Of a stretch of DNA of 35,732 nt, positions 6,718 through 13,930 are shown piece after piece. The notes beneath the pieces were generated by a model. That model was not told where the DNA came from. It saw only the letters and a program-made list of their open reading frames with translations, and made no database searches. The DNA is from Candidatus Wolfebacteria bacterium. Its GTDB lineage: Bacteria; Patescibacteriota; Minisyncoccia; Phycocordibacterales; EsbW-18. The stretch spans positions 1-35,732 of the forward strand of contig JAKEFG010000019.1 in NCBI GenBank assembly GCA_022616195.1, written 5' to 3'. Position 1 is the stretch's first letter. Each line of letters begins with the position of its first letter. The translations under genes were made by a program, and so were the position numbers.

Positions 6718-6739
6718 TTATCAACACCGCCCCATTGCC
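6718..6739. repeat. 22-bp direct repeat, copy 2
   Basis: Identical to 4862-4883. On the minus strand it lies about 40 bases upstream of the micro-ORF promoter and contains GGGCGGTGTTGATAA. Confidence 0.85.
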
Positions 6740-6746
6740 GTGTGTT

Positions 6747-6776
6747 TTGACGGTGCTAGGATGAAAGTGCTATAGG
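6747..6776 (+). promoter_or_regulatory. Promoter of the surface-protein gene
   Basis: TTGACG (6747-6752), 18-base spacer, TATAGG (6771-6776) preceded by TGC. The leader to the ATG at 6842 is about 60 bases and AT-rich. Confidence 0.55.
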
Positions 6777-6841
6777 TTTTTTGTATTATTGTTGTCTGCC
6801 ATATACTACATACTATCTACTAACTACTACATTATTTAAGT

Positions 6842-9457
6842 ATGACCAAGAAAAAATTTTCGTTTTTCCTCGGAACCCTTGTGCTCGTGTTCGGCTCCTT
6901 CGGATTCGTACACACAGCGGAAGCAGGTGGGTCATACTTTCCACCCCTTTTTCCAACACCGTCGTTCTCGCTTGATGGTGGGCAAAACAACTTGACGGTA
7001 ACAGCGGCTGGAGGATCTGGCTTCTATCAGTTTTTTCAGGCAACGTGTCCCAACGGTCCGGGGGGTCCCTATATCACCGGTCCGTATTTGATGGACGACG
7101 GTCTGATGGGTATCGGGAGCGTGTCCGCTGTGGTGAACGAGAGCGAGATCACAGAAACGGATCCTGGAGAAGTAGGAGCTGTATGTGATAGCCCTGGGTC
7201 AAGGGGCGCGTTTTCTACGACAAAAGTATTGGATGTCTCAGGTCTTCCGAACAATACATACGCGCTCTCGGTCACGATGTGTACGACACCTCAAATATGT
7301 GCCACGCGAACGGCGGACGTGACGATAAACCGCGCAAGCCCGCCGCCCCCACCCCCACCACCAGCTCTTGTTGGTTCGTGTGTTGGTTCGCCTAATCCGG
7401 CAGCAGTGAACCAGGCAGTTACTTGGGCAGCGTCCGCGTCGGGCGGCACCGGCTCGTACACGTATTCATGGAGCGGTACTGACGGACTCTCGGGGACATC
7501 GCAGAGCGTCAACAAGGTGTATTCAGCAGAAGGGACAAAAAGTGCGACGGTAACCATTACGTCTGGAAGCCAGTCAATCAACAGAAGTTGTTCTATAACT
7601 GTAAACCCTAATCCCGCGCCACCAGAGTATATTCTTACGGTTACCAAAAACGGCACTGGCACAGGTACGGTGACCGGTCCGGGTATCAGCTGTGGCAGCG
7701 ACTGTGATGACAATTATGCCGAGGGTACACAAGTGCCGCTCACCGCGACAGCCGACCCCGGCTCTGTCTTCGTCGGCTGGAGCGGCGCGTGTAGCGGCAC
7801 GGGGGGGTGTACCGTCACGATGAATGCAAACAAGAGCGTTACCGCAACATTCAACGCCGTACCGCCGAACAACCCGGTATCGTGCTCCCCATCATCGCAG
7901 TCGGTTCCCATCAACAGCTCCGCGACATTGACCGCCTCGGGCGGCAACGGACTCTATTCATGGGCTGCTACCAACGGCGCTCTGCCGTCAACGGGCACCG
8001 GCGCGACGTTCTCAACGTCTAAATTCAACCCCGGCTCCTCGTCAATCACAGTCACGAGCGACGGTCAGTCGGCGATATGCTCCGCCTCGTGGACATCCGC
8101 AATCTATCAGCTCTTCGTACAAAAACAGGGGACCGGTAGCGGGAAAGTCGTGAGCTACCCCGTCGGCATTGACTGCGGTCTTGATTGCTCCGGCTCGTAC
8201 TACCAAAACACTAACGTGTCGCTTACCGCGACCGCCGACCCCGGGTCAATGTTTGCCGGATGGGGCGGCGCGTGCTCGGGCACCGATACATACACCGCGA
8301 CGCTGATGACCGGGAACAAAACCTGCACCGCGACATTCAACACCAATCCATTGCCCCAACACCAACTCACCGTAAGCGTGAACGGCTCTGGCTCGGGCAC
8401 GGTCACGAGTAATCCAACAGGCATTAACTGTACGGCCACCGGAGGTGATTGCAGTGAATACTACGACCAGGGCGCAACGGTGTACCTCACCCCGAGCGAG
8501 GGCGCCGGTTCAACGTTCGTCGGCTGGAGTGGTGACACAGATTGCTCTGACGGGCAGGTACTGATGTCATCAGCGCGGAACTGCACGGCAACTTTCAACG
8601 CGACCGCGCCGACGACAGGTAGCGTGAACGTGCAGTCCAATGTTCCGACCACGTGGGTGCTCACCGGTCCCAAGGGCCAGCAGATGCAGGGAACGCCGGT
8701 GAGTAATATGACATATGAGAACCAAGCCCCGGGCTCATACTCGCTGGTAAACCTTGCTGAAGTGGCAGACTATGAGTACCCGCCGACAATTGCACCGGCA
8801 AGCTCGCAAACGCTCATGGCCGGCGACTCTATCACGTTCTTTGTAACGTATACTCTGGAAGGAATGCCGGGACCGGGGCTCTCCTGTGACGGGCCTGACA
8901 GCGCGGTTTCGACGTACGAAACCATGACATTTACCGCCACAGGAGGCACCGGCACCTACAATTGGAGCTCACCTTCGGGATGCAATCAAACAGGCGGCTC
9001 GGGCGCGACCTACGAAGCATCCTGCTCCACGGTCGGCACGAAGAACTTTACCGTAAGCGACGACAACGGTGACGCCACCTGCGTCGTGGAACTCATTGCC
9101 CAGTGTTCGGACGACAAAGACAACGACAAGGATGCGCTCATTGACTGGGATGGTAACAGCGGAGCCACGGTGCCCGACCCGGGATGCATCGGTCCTGACG
9201 ACACGAGTGAAGTTAACACAGTACCGCAGTGTAGCGACAGCGTGGACAACGACGGTGACAAGATTATAGATTTCTCTGGAGGTGACCCGGGTTGTGTTAA
9301 CGAAGATGACGATGACGAAACTGATCCAATAGTCACTCAGTGCTCTGATGGACTGGACAATGATGGCGACGGACTCACAGATTTTGCGGGGGGTGACACT
9401 GGTTGCATAAGCCCTTCCGATGATAATGAGCAAAACCCGCAATTCGAGGAGTTCTAA
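6842..9457 (+). CDS. Large secreted surface protein with InlB-type repeats and Asp-rich calcium-type repeats
   Basis: 871 residues with a signal peptide (MTKKKFSFFLGTLVLVFG... to AEAGG). A proline run (about 166-173) separates an N-terminal domain from the rest. Three divergent InlB-B-like repeats begin near residues 262, 421 and 506; each has the form ...GSGTVTS/GP..GIxC...C, TATADPGS, F.GW.GACSG and CTATFN. PKD/Ig-like segments lie between them. The last ~115 residues carry three QCSDxxDNDxD repeats (near 753, 795, 832), resembling thrombospondin-3/EF-hand-like calcium loops. Such proteins act in adhesion or as a surface layer, here perhaps contact with a host cell (inference). No sortase motif is seen. 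It is a single-gene unit. Confidence 0.8.
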   Translation: MTKKKFSFFLGTLVLVFGSFGFVHTAEAGGSYFPPLFPTPSFSLDGGQNNLTVTAAGGSGFYQFFQATCPNGPGGPYITGPYLMDDGLMGIGSVSAVVNESEITETDPGEVGAVCDSPGSRGAFSTTKVLDVSGLPNNTYALSVTMCTTPQICATRTADVTINRASPPPPPPPPALVGSCVGSPNPAAVNQAVTWAASASGGTGSYTYSWSGTDGLSGTSQSVNKVYSAEGTKSATVTITSGSQSINRSCSITVNPNPAPPEYILTVTKNGTGTGTVTGPGISCGSDCDDNYAEGTQVPLTATADPGSVFVGWSGACSGTGGCTVTMNANKSVTATFNAVPPNNPVSCSPSSQSVPINSSATLTASGGNGLYSWAATNGALPSTGTGATFSTSKFNPGSSSITVTSDGQSAICSASWTSAIYQLFVQKQGTGSGKVVSYPVGIDCGLDCSGSYYQNTNVSLTATADPGSMFAGWGGACSGTDTYTATLMTGNKTCTATFNTNPLPQHQLTVSVNGSGSGTVTSNPTGINCTATGGDCSEYYDQGATVYLTPSEGAGSTFVGWSGDTDCSDGQVLMSSARNCTATFNATAPTTGSVNVQSNVPTTWVLTGPKGQQMQGTPVSNMTYENQAPGSYSLVNLAEVADYEYPPTIAPASSQTLMAGDSITFFVTYTLEGMPGPGLSCDGPDSAVSTYETMTFTATGGTGTYNWSSPSGCNQTGGSGATYEASCSTVGTKNFTVSDDNGDATCVVELIAQCSDDKDNDKDALIDWDGNSGATVPDPGCIGPDDTSEVNTVPQCSDSVDNDGDKIIDFSGGDPGCVNEDDDDETDPIVTQCSDGLDNDGDGLTDFAGGDTGCISPSDDNEQNPQFEEF

Positions 9458-9484
9458 AAAATCACACATATTGAGAAATCAACA

Positions 9485-9516
9485 CCCCCTGTCGCGCGTG
9501 CGCGGCAGGGGGTTTG
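9485..9516. terminator. Bidirectional terminator between convergent genes
   Basis: CCCCCTGTCGCG pairs with CGCGGCAGGGGG (9485-9512, one G-T pair). TTTG follows on the plus strand, and TGTTGATTT follows on the minus strand. Confidence 0.75.
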
Positions 9517-9530
9517 TCAAACAAGACAAC

Positions 9531-11210
9531 CTAGGGTGTGGCGTTTGACCACGTAAGTAGGTCGCCGCATTCAAACCCGTCGGTGAAAATGAACGGGTTG
9601 TCGGAACGCCAAAGGTTGAAGTTCTCGGCTCCGGTGAGTGTAGTGTATGGGTCATCACCCACCCCGTTCCACCCGTAGGGGTCCACCGATGTGCTATCCT
9701 TTCGCACCTCGAAGTGGAGATGTGGTGCGACGCCACCGGTGTTCCCAGATCGCCCGATGAGCTGTCCCCGCTGTACGGTCGCTCCCTCGACCACGCACAC
9801 GCGGTCAAGGTGGAGGTACAGCGTCTCGTACCCGGCACCGTGATCCAAGGTGACACGCTTGCCGTTAGAGGGGTCACCCACCGGGTCAGCCAATGTTACG
9901 TTGCCGTCAGTTGCTGCGATGATCGGTGTCCCGATTGTGGCGCGGATGTCCCAGCCGGGATGCCCATCGTAGTTGCAAGTGCCGGCTCCCGTTGTGGTAG
10001 TGCCAGTGTAGTTCAATTCTGGGAGAAAGTCGGTGCCGTCAGTTTTCCTGTAGCTGAAGAGAGGCGGGTTTCCGCAGGCAGAGCCTCCAGTTACCGGCGG
10101 CTCGTTGGAATCAAGTAGCACACCCTCTTCCCCGGTGAAGGGGATGATAGCCGCTCCGTTGAAAGTTTCTGGACAGTACCGTGTGGTCATCGTGTGGTCG
10201 AACACGGAGACGAGCTCAGCCGTTGTCGGTGTGAGGTTAGGGACGGGGAAGTTGAGATGAAAGGCGGGTACAACGAATTCTCCCAATGCCTGTGGAAGTT
10301 GTCCAACAGGGATTGTTGCGGTGACGCTACTGGTGATTGTGTCAATAATCGAGACATTGTTGGAGTTCTGGTTTGCGACGTACAAGAGGTTACCACTAGG
10401 GTCGGTGTCAACGCCCAAAGGTCCTGCCCCGACTGGTATTGTATCAACAACTTGGAGTGTTTGGGTGTCTACGACGCGGACGAATCCGCTAAAATCTGTC
10501 GCATACACCCTATCGCCCAGTGGAGCTACAGCAACACCTGTTGTTCCTCCCCCAGGAACTGTCTGGATTACCGTGTTGTTGGTGAGGTTAACAACGGAAA
10601 GTCCACCACCGGCTGCGCTTGGGACGTATGCGGTGTTCCCATCCGGGTGAATGGCGATCCAGTATGGGCTAGGCCCAACTGGAATGGTGGTTGTAATGGT
10701 GTTGGTGGCGGTATCTATGACGGTAAGCAAGTCAGTAAACTCGTTGGTGATATATACCTGGTTACCGTTTGGGCGCATCGCGATTCCGACTGGCCTGGGT
10801 TGGACTGCAATGGTAGTGATGATGCTTCCGGTGTTGAGGTCTAGAACGGATACCCTGTTTGACAACAGGTTCGTGATATAGGCTCTGCCGTTACTTGGGT
10901 GTACTGCTATTCCGATTGGTGCGGAGCCGGCTGGGAGGGTGTCGAGGGCAGTATTTGTAGTGGTGTCAATCACAGAGAGGGTGTTTTCGTGGAAGTTTGC
11001 AACGTACACACTTCTGTTGTCGGGAGAAATTGCCACTCCAATTGGTTCATCTCCCACCACTATGGTTTTGATGACGGTGTTGGTCTCTGTGTCTATGACC
11101 GAAACAGTATCCTCGCTCCTATTGCTGATGTAGGCAAGAGTTTGAGCGTTGGTGACTGTGGCGGTAACGAGAGCGGTGACGAGGACGAACAGAATCGTCT
11201 GGATTTTCAC
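9531..11210 (-). CDS. Secreted YVTN beta-propeller fused to an M23 (LytM) peptidase
   Basis: 559 residues from a GTG at 11210 preceded by AAAGGAG six bases away. A signal peptide (MKIQTILFVLVTALVTATVTNA) is followed by seven or so propeller repeats of the type VSVIDTxTNTVxxTIxVGxxPxGVAxxPDG.xxYVxN over about residues 25-315. Further on, HPGWDI (about 418-423) and HLHFEV (about 493-498) give the M23 zinc ligands H, D and H, so a peptidoglycan endopeptidase domain looks intact. The end, FTDGFECGDLLTWS, resembles the DGFESGD tail seen in secreted proteins of Gammaproteobacteria/Acidobacteria (from memory). Strong SD and foreign-looking tail suggest transfer. A role in cell-wall cutting of self or neighbour is inferred. 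Confidence 0.85.
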   Translation of the reverse strand: MKIQTILFVLVTALVTATVTNAQTLAYISNRSEDTVSVIDTETNTVIKTIVVGDEPIGVAISPDNRSVYVANFHENTLSVIDTTTNTALDTLPAGSAPIGIAVHPSNGRAYITNLLSNRVSVLDLNTGSIITTIAVQPRPVGIAMRPNGNQVYITNEFTDLLTVIDTATNTITTTIPVGPSPYWIAIHPDGNTAYVPSAAGGGLSVVNLTNNTVIQTVPGGGTTGVAVAPLGDRVYATDFSGFVRVVDTQTLQVVDTIPVGAGPLGVDTDPSGNLLYVANQNSNNVSIIDTITSSVTATIPVGQLPQALGEFVVPAFHLNFPVPNLTPTTAELVSVFDHTMTTRYCPETFNGAAIIPFTGEEGVLLDSNEPPVTGGSACGNPPLFSYRKTDGTDFLPELNYTGTTTTGAGTCNYDGHPGWDIRATIGTPIIAATDGNVTLADPVGDPSNGKRVTLDHGAGYETLYLHLDRVCVVEGATVQRGQLIGRSGNTGGVAPHLHFEVRKDSTSVDPYGWNGVGDDPYTTLTGAENFNLWRSDNPFIFTDGFECGDLLTWSNATP

Positions 11211-11306
11211 TGCGGACTCCTTTCCGAGTCAGTTGGTTTAGGTTGTCTCTGGTTGACGAAGAACTCTATGCGAAACTCCGCAGTGCGGAGAGTGTTTTCC
11301 GCATGG

Positions 11307-11312
11307 AGTATA
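11307..11312 (-). promoter_or_regulatory. -10 box of the propeller/M23 gene
   Basis: TATACT on the minus strand (11312-11307), preceded by GGGCGGTG, a sequence also present in both 22-bp repeats upstream of the micro-ORFs and the GRDP-like gene. The -35 region is weak. Confidence 0.4.
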
Positions 11313-11365
11313 CACCGCCCTACTTGCAAAAACTACCCCAGAGCTCCTCTAAAACCACCACCACA

Positions 11366-11405
11366 AAATCCATTCTAAAATTCTATAGAATTTTAGAATG
11401 GATTT
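11366..11405. repeat. 40-bp perfect palindrome
   Basis: The left half AAATCCATTCTAAAATTC-TA is mirrored without a mismatch and without a spacer, with centre TATA at 11384-11387. There is no T-run, so it is not a normal terminator. It lies between the propeller/M23 gene and the rplJ promoter. Confidence 0.85.
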
Positions 11406-11448
11406 GCCAGCACTTACTGTTCTTCTGTACTCATTTTCTCCCGTTGGG

Positions 11449-11480
11449 CTATTCCAATGTTCTTAAGAACATTGGAATAG
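11449..11480. repeat. 32-bp perfect palindrome
   Basis: CTATTCCAATGTTCTT is followed directly by its reverse complement. It lies 43 bases after the 40-bp palindrome and differs from it in sequence. Confidence 0.85.
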
Positions 11481-11511
11481 TTCTGGTTCATGACTTGTTG
11501 TGGCCGGGGAC

Positions 11512-11539
11512 TTGCACTTTTGACGGAGAGGTGTAGTAT
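11512..11539 (+). promoter_or_regulatory. Promoter of the rplJ-rplL unit
   Basis: TTGCAC (11512-11517), 16-base spacer, TAGTAT (11534-11539). Transcription would start near 11546, at the beginning of the structured leader. Confidence 0.6.
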
Positions 11540-11545
11540 GGGGGT

Positions 11546-11640
11546 GAAGCCGAAGATATATAGGCAGCGGGAGAAAACCGCGGAGGTCCTATTGAGGTCG
11601 AGAGGGTCATCCCGCACGGCTTCGTCATAGCCGGTTTTTT
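11546..11640 (+). promoter_or_regulatory. Putative L10 leader with attenuator
   Basis: GAAGCCG (11546-11552) can pair with CGGCTTC (11617-11623) to close a multi-helix region that includes GCGG-GAGAAAA-CCGC. The same CGGCT can instead pair with AGCCG (11629-11633), followed by GTTTTTT: a short terminator. The two pairings exclude each other, as expected for attenuation by the L10-L12 complex. Known L10 leaders lie directly before rplJ; here a GIY-YIG gene intervenes. Confidence 0.5.
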
Positions 11641-11674
11641 AGTTAAATAAGAAGCGAAGCGACTATATTTAACT
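11641..11674 (+). repeat. Hairpin before the GIY-YIG guest element
   Basis: AGTTAAATA (11641-11649) pairs with TATTTAACT (11666-11674) around a 16-base loop containing GAAGCGAAGCGAC. It sits between the attenuator and the guest element. Confidence 0.55.
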
Positions 11675-11676
11675 TA

Positions 11677-11978
11677 ACCCAGCACCTTCTTGTTTTATGA
11701 CAGGTTTGTATCATGTCTACGTAATTCAGAGTAATCAGACAAAAGAACTCTACTTTGGATTTACTGGTGATATTGAGCAGAGAGTCAAGGAGCATAATGA
11801 GGGTAAGAACACCTCAACTGCTGAGCAACGTCCGTGGACACTGGTCTACTGCGAGTCATATCGTTCTGAAAGAGACGCGCGAAACCGCGAGCAGAAACTG
11901 AAACACTACGGTAACGCACGAACATACGTAAAGCGACGACTCACAAATGGTCTCTTGTAGGACAAGAAGGTGCTGGGT
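11677..11978 (+). mobile_element. Inverted-repeat-bracketed guest element (GIY-YIG)
   Basis: ACCCAGCACCTTCTTGT (11677-11693) and its exact complement ACAAGAAGGTGCTGGGT (11962-11978) bracket one ORF. The left arm ends three bases before the ATG and the right arm begins one base after the TAG. Element length is 302 bp. Two other guest ORFs in the operon have the same layout. Confidence 0.65.
11697..11960 (+). CDS. Small GIY-YIG nuclease-family protein
   Basis: An 87-residue single-domain protein of the YhbQ/URI type. The GIY part is YHVYVIQS and the YIG part is YFGFTGDIEQRVKEHN, with the catalytic Arg in RVKEHN and a Glu in NREQKLKHYG; the family consensus YxGxT is kept. Single-domain GIY-YIG proteins are often mobile or of unknown role and cut DNA with one metal-dependent site. 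It separates the rplJ leader from rplJ and is bracketed by 17-bp inverted repeats, which suggests an inserted unit and not a translation gene. No SD precedes it. Confidence 0.85.
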   Translation: MTGLYHVYVIQSNQTKELYFGFTGDIEQRVKEHNEGKNTSTAEQRPWTLVYCESYRSERDARNREQKLKHYGNARTYVKRRLTNGLL

Positions 11979-12018
11979 GCTCGAAAATTATAGTCATTAA
12001 CCCTCCTTACTTTTCGGC

Positions 12019-12504
12019 ATGGCGGTAACAAAACAAAAGAAACAGGAAGTAGTAGCAAAGCTCAAGGATATTCTCAGCAAGGCAGAATCAGTAACATTTG
12101 TAAATTTCCATGGCCTCGGTGTATCTGGAACTGCTCTCATGCGGAGTGCACTGAAGCAGGAAGGTGTTGGTTACATGGTTGCCAAGAAAACCCTTATCAA
12201 ACTTGCACTCGGTGGGGTGAAAGCGGAAGGTGACGTACCAGCTCTCCCTGGCGAGCTCGCCATTGCATACGGCGCGGAAACTGCCCCGGCGCGCGAGGTG
12301 TATGCGTTCCAGAAACGCTACGAGGACAAGGTTTCCATTCTAGGAGGCATTTTTGAGGGACGTTATCTGGACAAGGAAGCGATGCTTGCAATCGCCCAGA
12401 TCCCTTCGCTCCAAGTGCTCCGTGGTATGTTCGTAAACGTGATTAATAGTCCGATACAAGGACTTGCAGTAGCACTTAACGAAATAGCAAGAAGCAAAAA
12501 TTAA
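12019..12504 (+). CDS. rplJ: Ribosomal protein L10 (uL10)
   Basis: 161 residues. The N-terminal rRNA-binding domain is recognisable: MAVTKQKKQEVVAKLKDIL, then SVTFVNFHGLGV, the ALMRSALKQEG..YMVAKKTLIKLAL block and a C-terminal helix that holds L7/L12 dimers. It forms the base of the L12 stalk that recruits elongation factors. rplL follows after 30 bases. The ATG at 12019 has no SD. Probably autoregulated through the leader at 11546-11640. Confidence 0.95.
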   Translation: MAVTKQKKQEVVAKLKDILSKAESVTFVNFHGLGVSGTALMRSALKQEGVGYMVAKKTLIKLALGGVKAEGDVPALPGELAIAYGAETAPAREVYAFQKRYEDKVSILGGIFEGRYLDKEAMLAIAQIPSLQVLRGMFVNVINSPIQGLAVALNEIARSKN

Positions 12505-12534
12505 TAAAAAGGAAATTAACTTGAAACCAAAAGT

Positions 12535-13026
12535 ATGAACGATACAGATAAAAAAGAAGAAATCAAAACAGCAGCGGTGCCTGCTCCGACGTCGCCGGAG
12601 GGCAAGTCGGAGTCCCGACCCGGGAGCGTCGGGACGGAGGAAAAAGAAGAGGTTGAAGTTCCGACAAAGTTCAAGAAGCTTGTTGAGGAGGTTGAGAATA
12701 TGAGCGTGCTTGAGCTCAACGAGCTTGTGAAAGTGTTTGAAAAAAAGTTCGGCGTCTCTGCACAAGCCGTAGCCGCGCCCGCCCAAGGCGGGTCCGCCTC
12801 TGGTGGAGAAGAGAAAAGCACTTTCAACGTGGAACTCACCGGTGCGGGTGCGAACAAAATCGCCGTAATCAAGGTGGTGAAGGAAGCGGCGGGACTCGGC
12901 TTGAAAGAAGCGAAGGACTTGGTTGAAAGTGCTCCAGCGATGGTAAAAGAAGGTCTCAAGAAAGAAGATGCCGACGCTCTGAAGGCAAAACTTGAAGAAG
13001 CAGGTGCTCAGGTGACTCTTAAATAA
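12535..13026 (+). CDS. rplL: Ribosomal protein L7/L12 (bL12) with an N-terminal extension
   Basis: 163 residues against the usual 120-130. The dimerisation helices begin near residue 44 ([20 protein letters not shown]), the Ala/Gly-rich hinge is [13 protein letters not shown], and the C-terminal factor-binding domain has [20 protein letters not shown]. The first ~42 residues are extra and largely charged. Part of them (residues 17-33) is encoded by a tandem-hairpin repeat (12584-12634) also found in rpsJ and rplC. Multiple copies form the ribosomal stalk that stimulates factor GTPases. Confidence 0.95.
   Translation: MNDTDKKEEIKTAAVPAPTSPEGKSESRPGSVGTEEKEEVEVPTKFKKLVEEVENMSVLELNELVKVFEKKFGVSAQAVAAPAQGGSASGGEEKSTFNVELTGAGANKIAVIKVVKEAAGLGLKEAKDLVESAPAMVKEGLKKEDADALKAKLEEAGAQVTLK
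12584..12634 (+). repeat. In-frame tandem-hairpin element, rplL copy
   Basis: Hairpin A: CTCCGAC (12584-12590), bulged G, partly paired inner stem, GTCGGAG (12606-12612). Hairpin B: TCCCGAC (12613-12619), short loop, GTCGGGA (12628-12634). It is 51 bases and in frame. The T and A in hairpin A pair with each other where the other copies have C and G. Confidence 0.7.
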
Positions 13027-13060
13027 ACTTTCTTCAGGGGATAATCCAAAATACTCCTAA

Positions 13061-13090
13061 CACCGTTGAGGTGTGAAGTGTTTCTTTTGT
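13061..13090 (+). terminator. Weak terminator after rplL
   Basis: ACACC-GTTGA-GGTGT hairpin followed after a few bases by TTTCTTTT. The stem is short, so readthrough is likely. Confidence 0.35.
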
Positions 13091-13115
13091 GAAAATTATA
13101 TGAAGGCGTTATACT
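13087..13115 (+). promoter_or_regulatory. Leaderless promoter of the wHTH/NTase-like gene
   Basis: TTGTGA (13087-13092), 17-base spacer, TATACT (13110-13115). The ATG at 13123 is seven bases later, at the expected transcription start. Confidence 0.65.
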
Positions 13116-13122
13116 GGAGACA

Positions 13123-13758
13123 ATGGAAACACTCGCAAAGCTCTTCAGCTCGGGGACATTAGTGAAAATCATGCGACTGTTTCTGTTTCACCCGACGGAA
13201 GCGTATGACGCTGATGACTTGGCGCGAAAAACAAAATCGGGCAAAAAGTCGATCCTCTACGAAACAAAATTGCTCACGGACGTCGGATTTTTGAAACAGG
13301 CGATGTTCTCCAAGAAAGTTATGAAGACAGTCGGGCGGAAGCGAGCTGAGCGAAGTAGGCGGGTGAAAGGATGGGCGCTTGATGAGTCATTTCCGTATCT
13401 TTCGTCGCTTAAGACGCTCTTGGTCAATACCGATCTTATGAACAAGGGTGAGCTGGAGCAACGTCTCTCGCAGGTGGGTCGGCTCAAGCTCATCGTCGTC
13501 TCAGGAGTATTTATGCAGGAAGACCAGCAGATTGACCTGCTTCTCGTCGGCGAGCGCATACGATACCCTGCACTTGCCTCGGCAATCAAAGCGATTGAAT
13601 CGGCAATTGGCACGGAGGTTCGCTACGCGATTTTTCCGCCCGACGAGTTTGAGTACCGTATGGGTGTCCGCGACCGTCTTCTGCGGGATGTCTTTGACTA
13701 CCCACACTTGGTAGTAAAGAACAGTTTTAGGAAGAGTTTTTCGTCAAGTAGTGCTTGA
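13123..13758 (+). CDS. Winged-helix protein with a nucleotidyltransferase-like domain
   Basis: 211 residues. Residues 1-70 form a winged helix (LAKLFSSGTLVKIMRLFLFHP, then DADDLARKTKSGKKSILYETKLL). The C-terminal half has a degenerate NTase fold, VSGVFMQEDQQIDLLLVGE followed by IGTEVRYAIFPPDEFEYR and DVFDYPHLVV. The usual GS...D catalytic pattern is only partly kept, so it may be a regulator and not an enzyme. It lies after rplL and is read from its own leaderless promoter. A basic insert GRKRAERSRRVKG (about residues 70-82) is encoded by a repetitive-looking stretch. Target unknown. Confidence 0.6.
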   Translation: METLAKLFSSGTLVKIMRLFLFHPTEAYDADDLARKTKSGKKSILYETKLLTDVGFLKQAMFSKKVMKTVGRKRAERSRRVKGWALDESFPYLSSLKTLLVNTDLMNKGELEQRLSQVGRLKLIVVSGVFMQEDQQIDLLLVGERIRYPALASAIKAIESAIGTEVRYAIFPPDEFEYRMGVRDRLLRDVFDYPHLVVKNSFRKSFSSSSA

Positions 13759-13797
13759 GCCATTTTGAGAGACAAAAAAGACCTTGTTTCTAGGCAC

Positions 13798-13806
13798 TTA
13801 TCCACA
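13798..13806 (+). other. Single perfect DnaA box
   Basis: TTATCCACA matches the consensus DnaA box. No cluster of boxes lies nearby, so it is not evidence of an origin; it may be chance or a local regulatory site upstream of the next promoter. Confidence 0.3.
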
Positions 13807-13826
13807 ATATCTCCACAGGTATTCCC

Positions 13827-13845
13827 CACCCGCGGGTGCTATGAT
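13827..13845 (+). promoter_or_regulatory. Extended -10 promoter of the MscS-like gene with a 12-bp palindrome
   Basis: TGC-TATGAT (-10 at 13840-13845) with a weak -35. The palindrome CACCCGCGGGTG (13827-13838) ends at the TG of the extended -10 and could be an operator. Confidence 0.5.
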
Positions 13846-13872
13846 TATTGATAGTGGCGCGAAAAAACGCTC

Positions 13873-13900
13873 AAGACAAAGGTCGTTTTTTGTCTTTTTA
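13873..13900 (+). terminator. Terminator-like hairpin in the leader of the MscS-like gene
   Basis: AAGACAAA (13873-13880) pairs with TTTGTCTT (13889-13896), followed by TTTA. An alternative pairing AAAAAACG/CGTTTTTT overlaps it, so the leader could switch between two forms. Confidence 0.4.
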
Positions 13901-13930
13901 TTCGCTTAGCAACAACTATTCATACAATTC

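Noticed and set aside
12778-12796. CCCGCC-CAA-GGCGGG hairpin in the rplL hinge
   Set aside because: It encodes an ordinary Ala/Gly hinge and does not share the two-hairpin plan.
13330-13375. Repetitive-looking GAAGCGAGCTGAGCGAAG stretch in the wHTH/NTase-like gene, with similar bits near 11651 and 23593
   Set aside because: The shared core is only about 10-12 bases with mismatches and has no consistent structure; not enough to call a repeat family.
13798-13806. Replication origin suggested by a perfect DnaA box
   Set aside because: A single box with no cluster, no dnaA or dnaN nearby and no AT-rich unwinding stretch.
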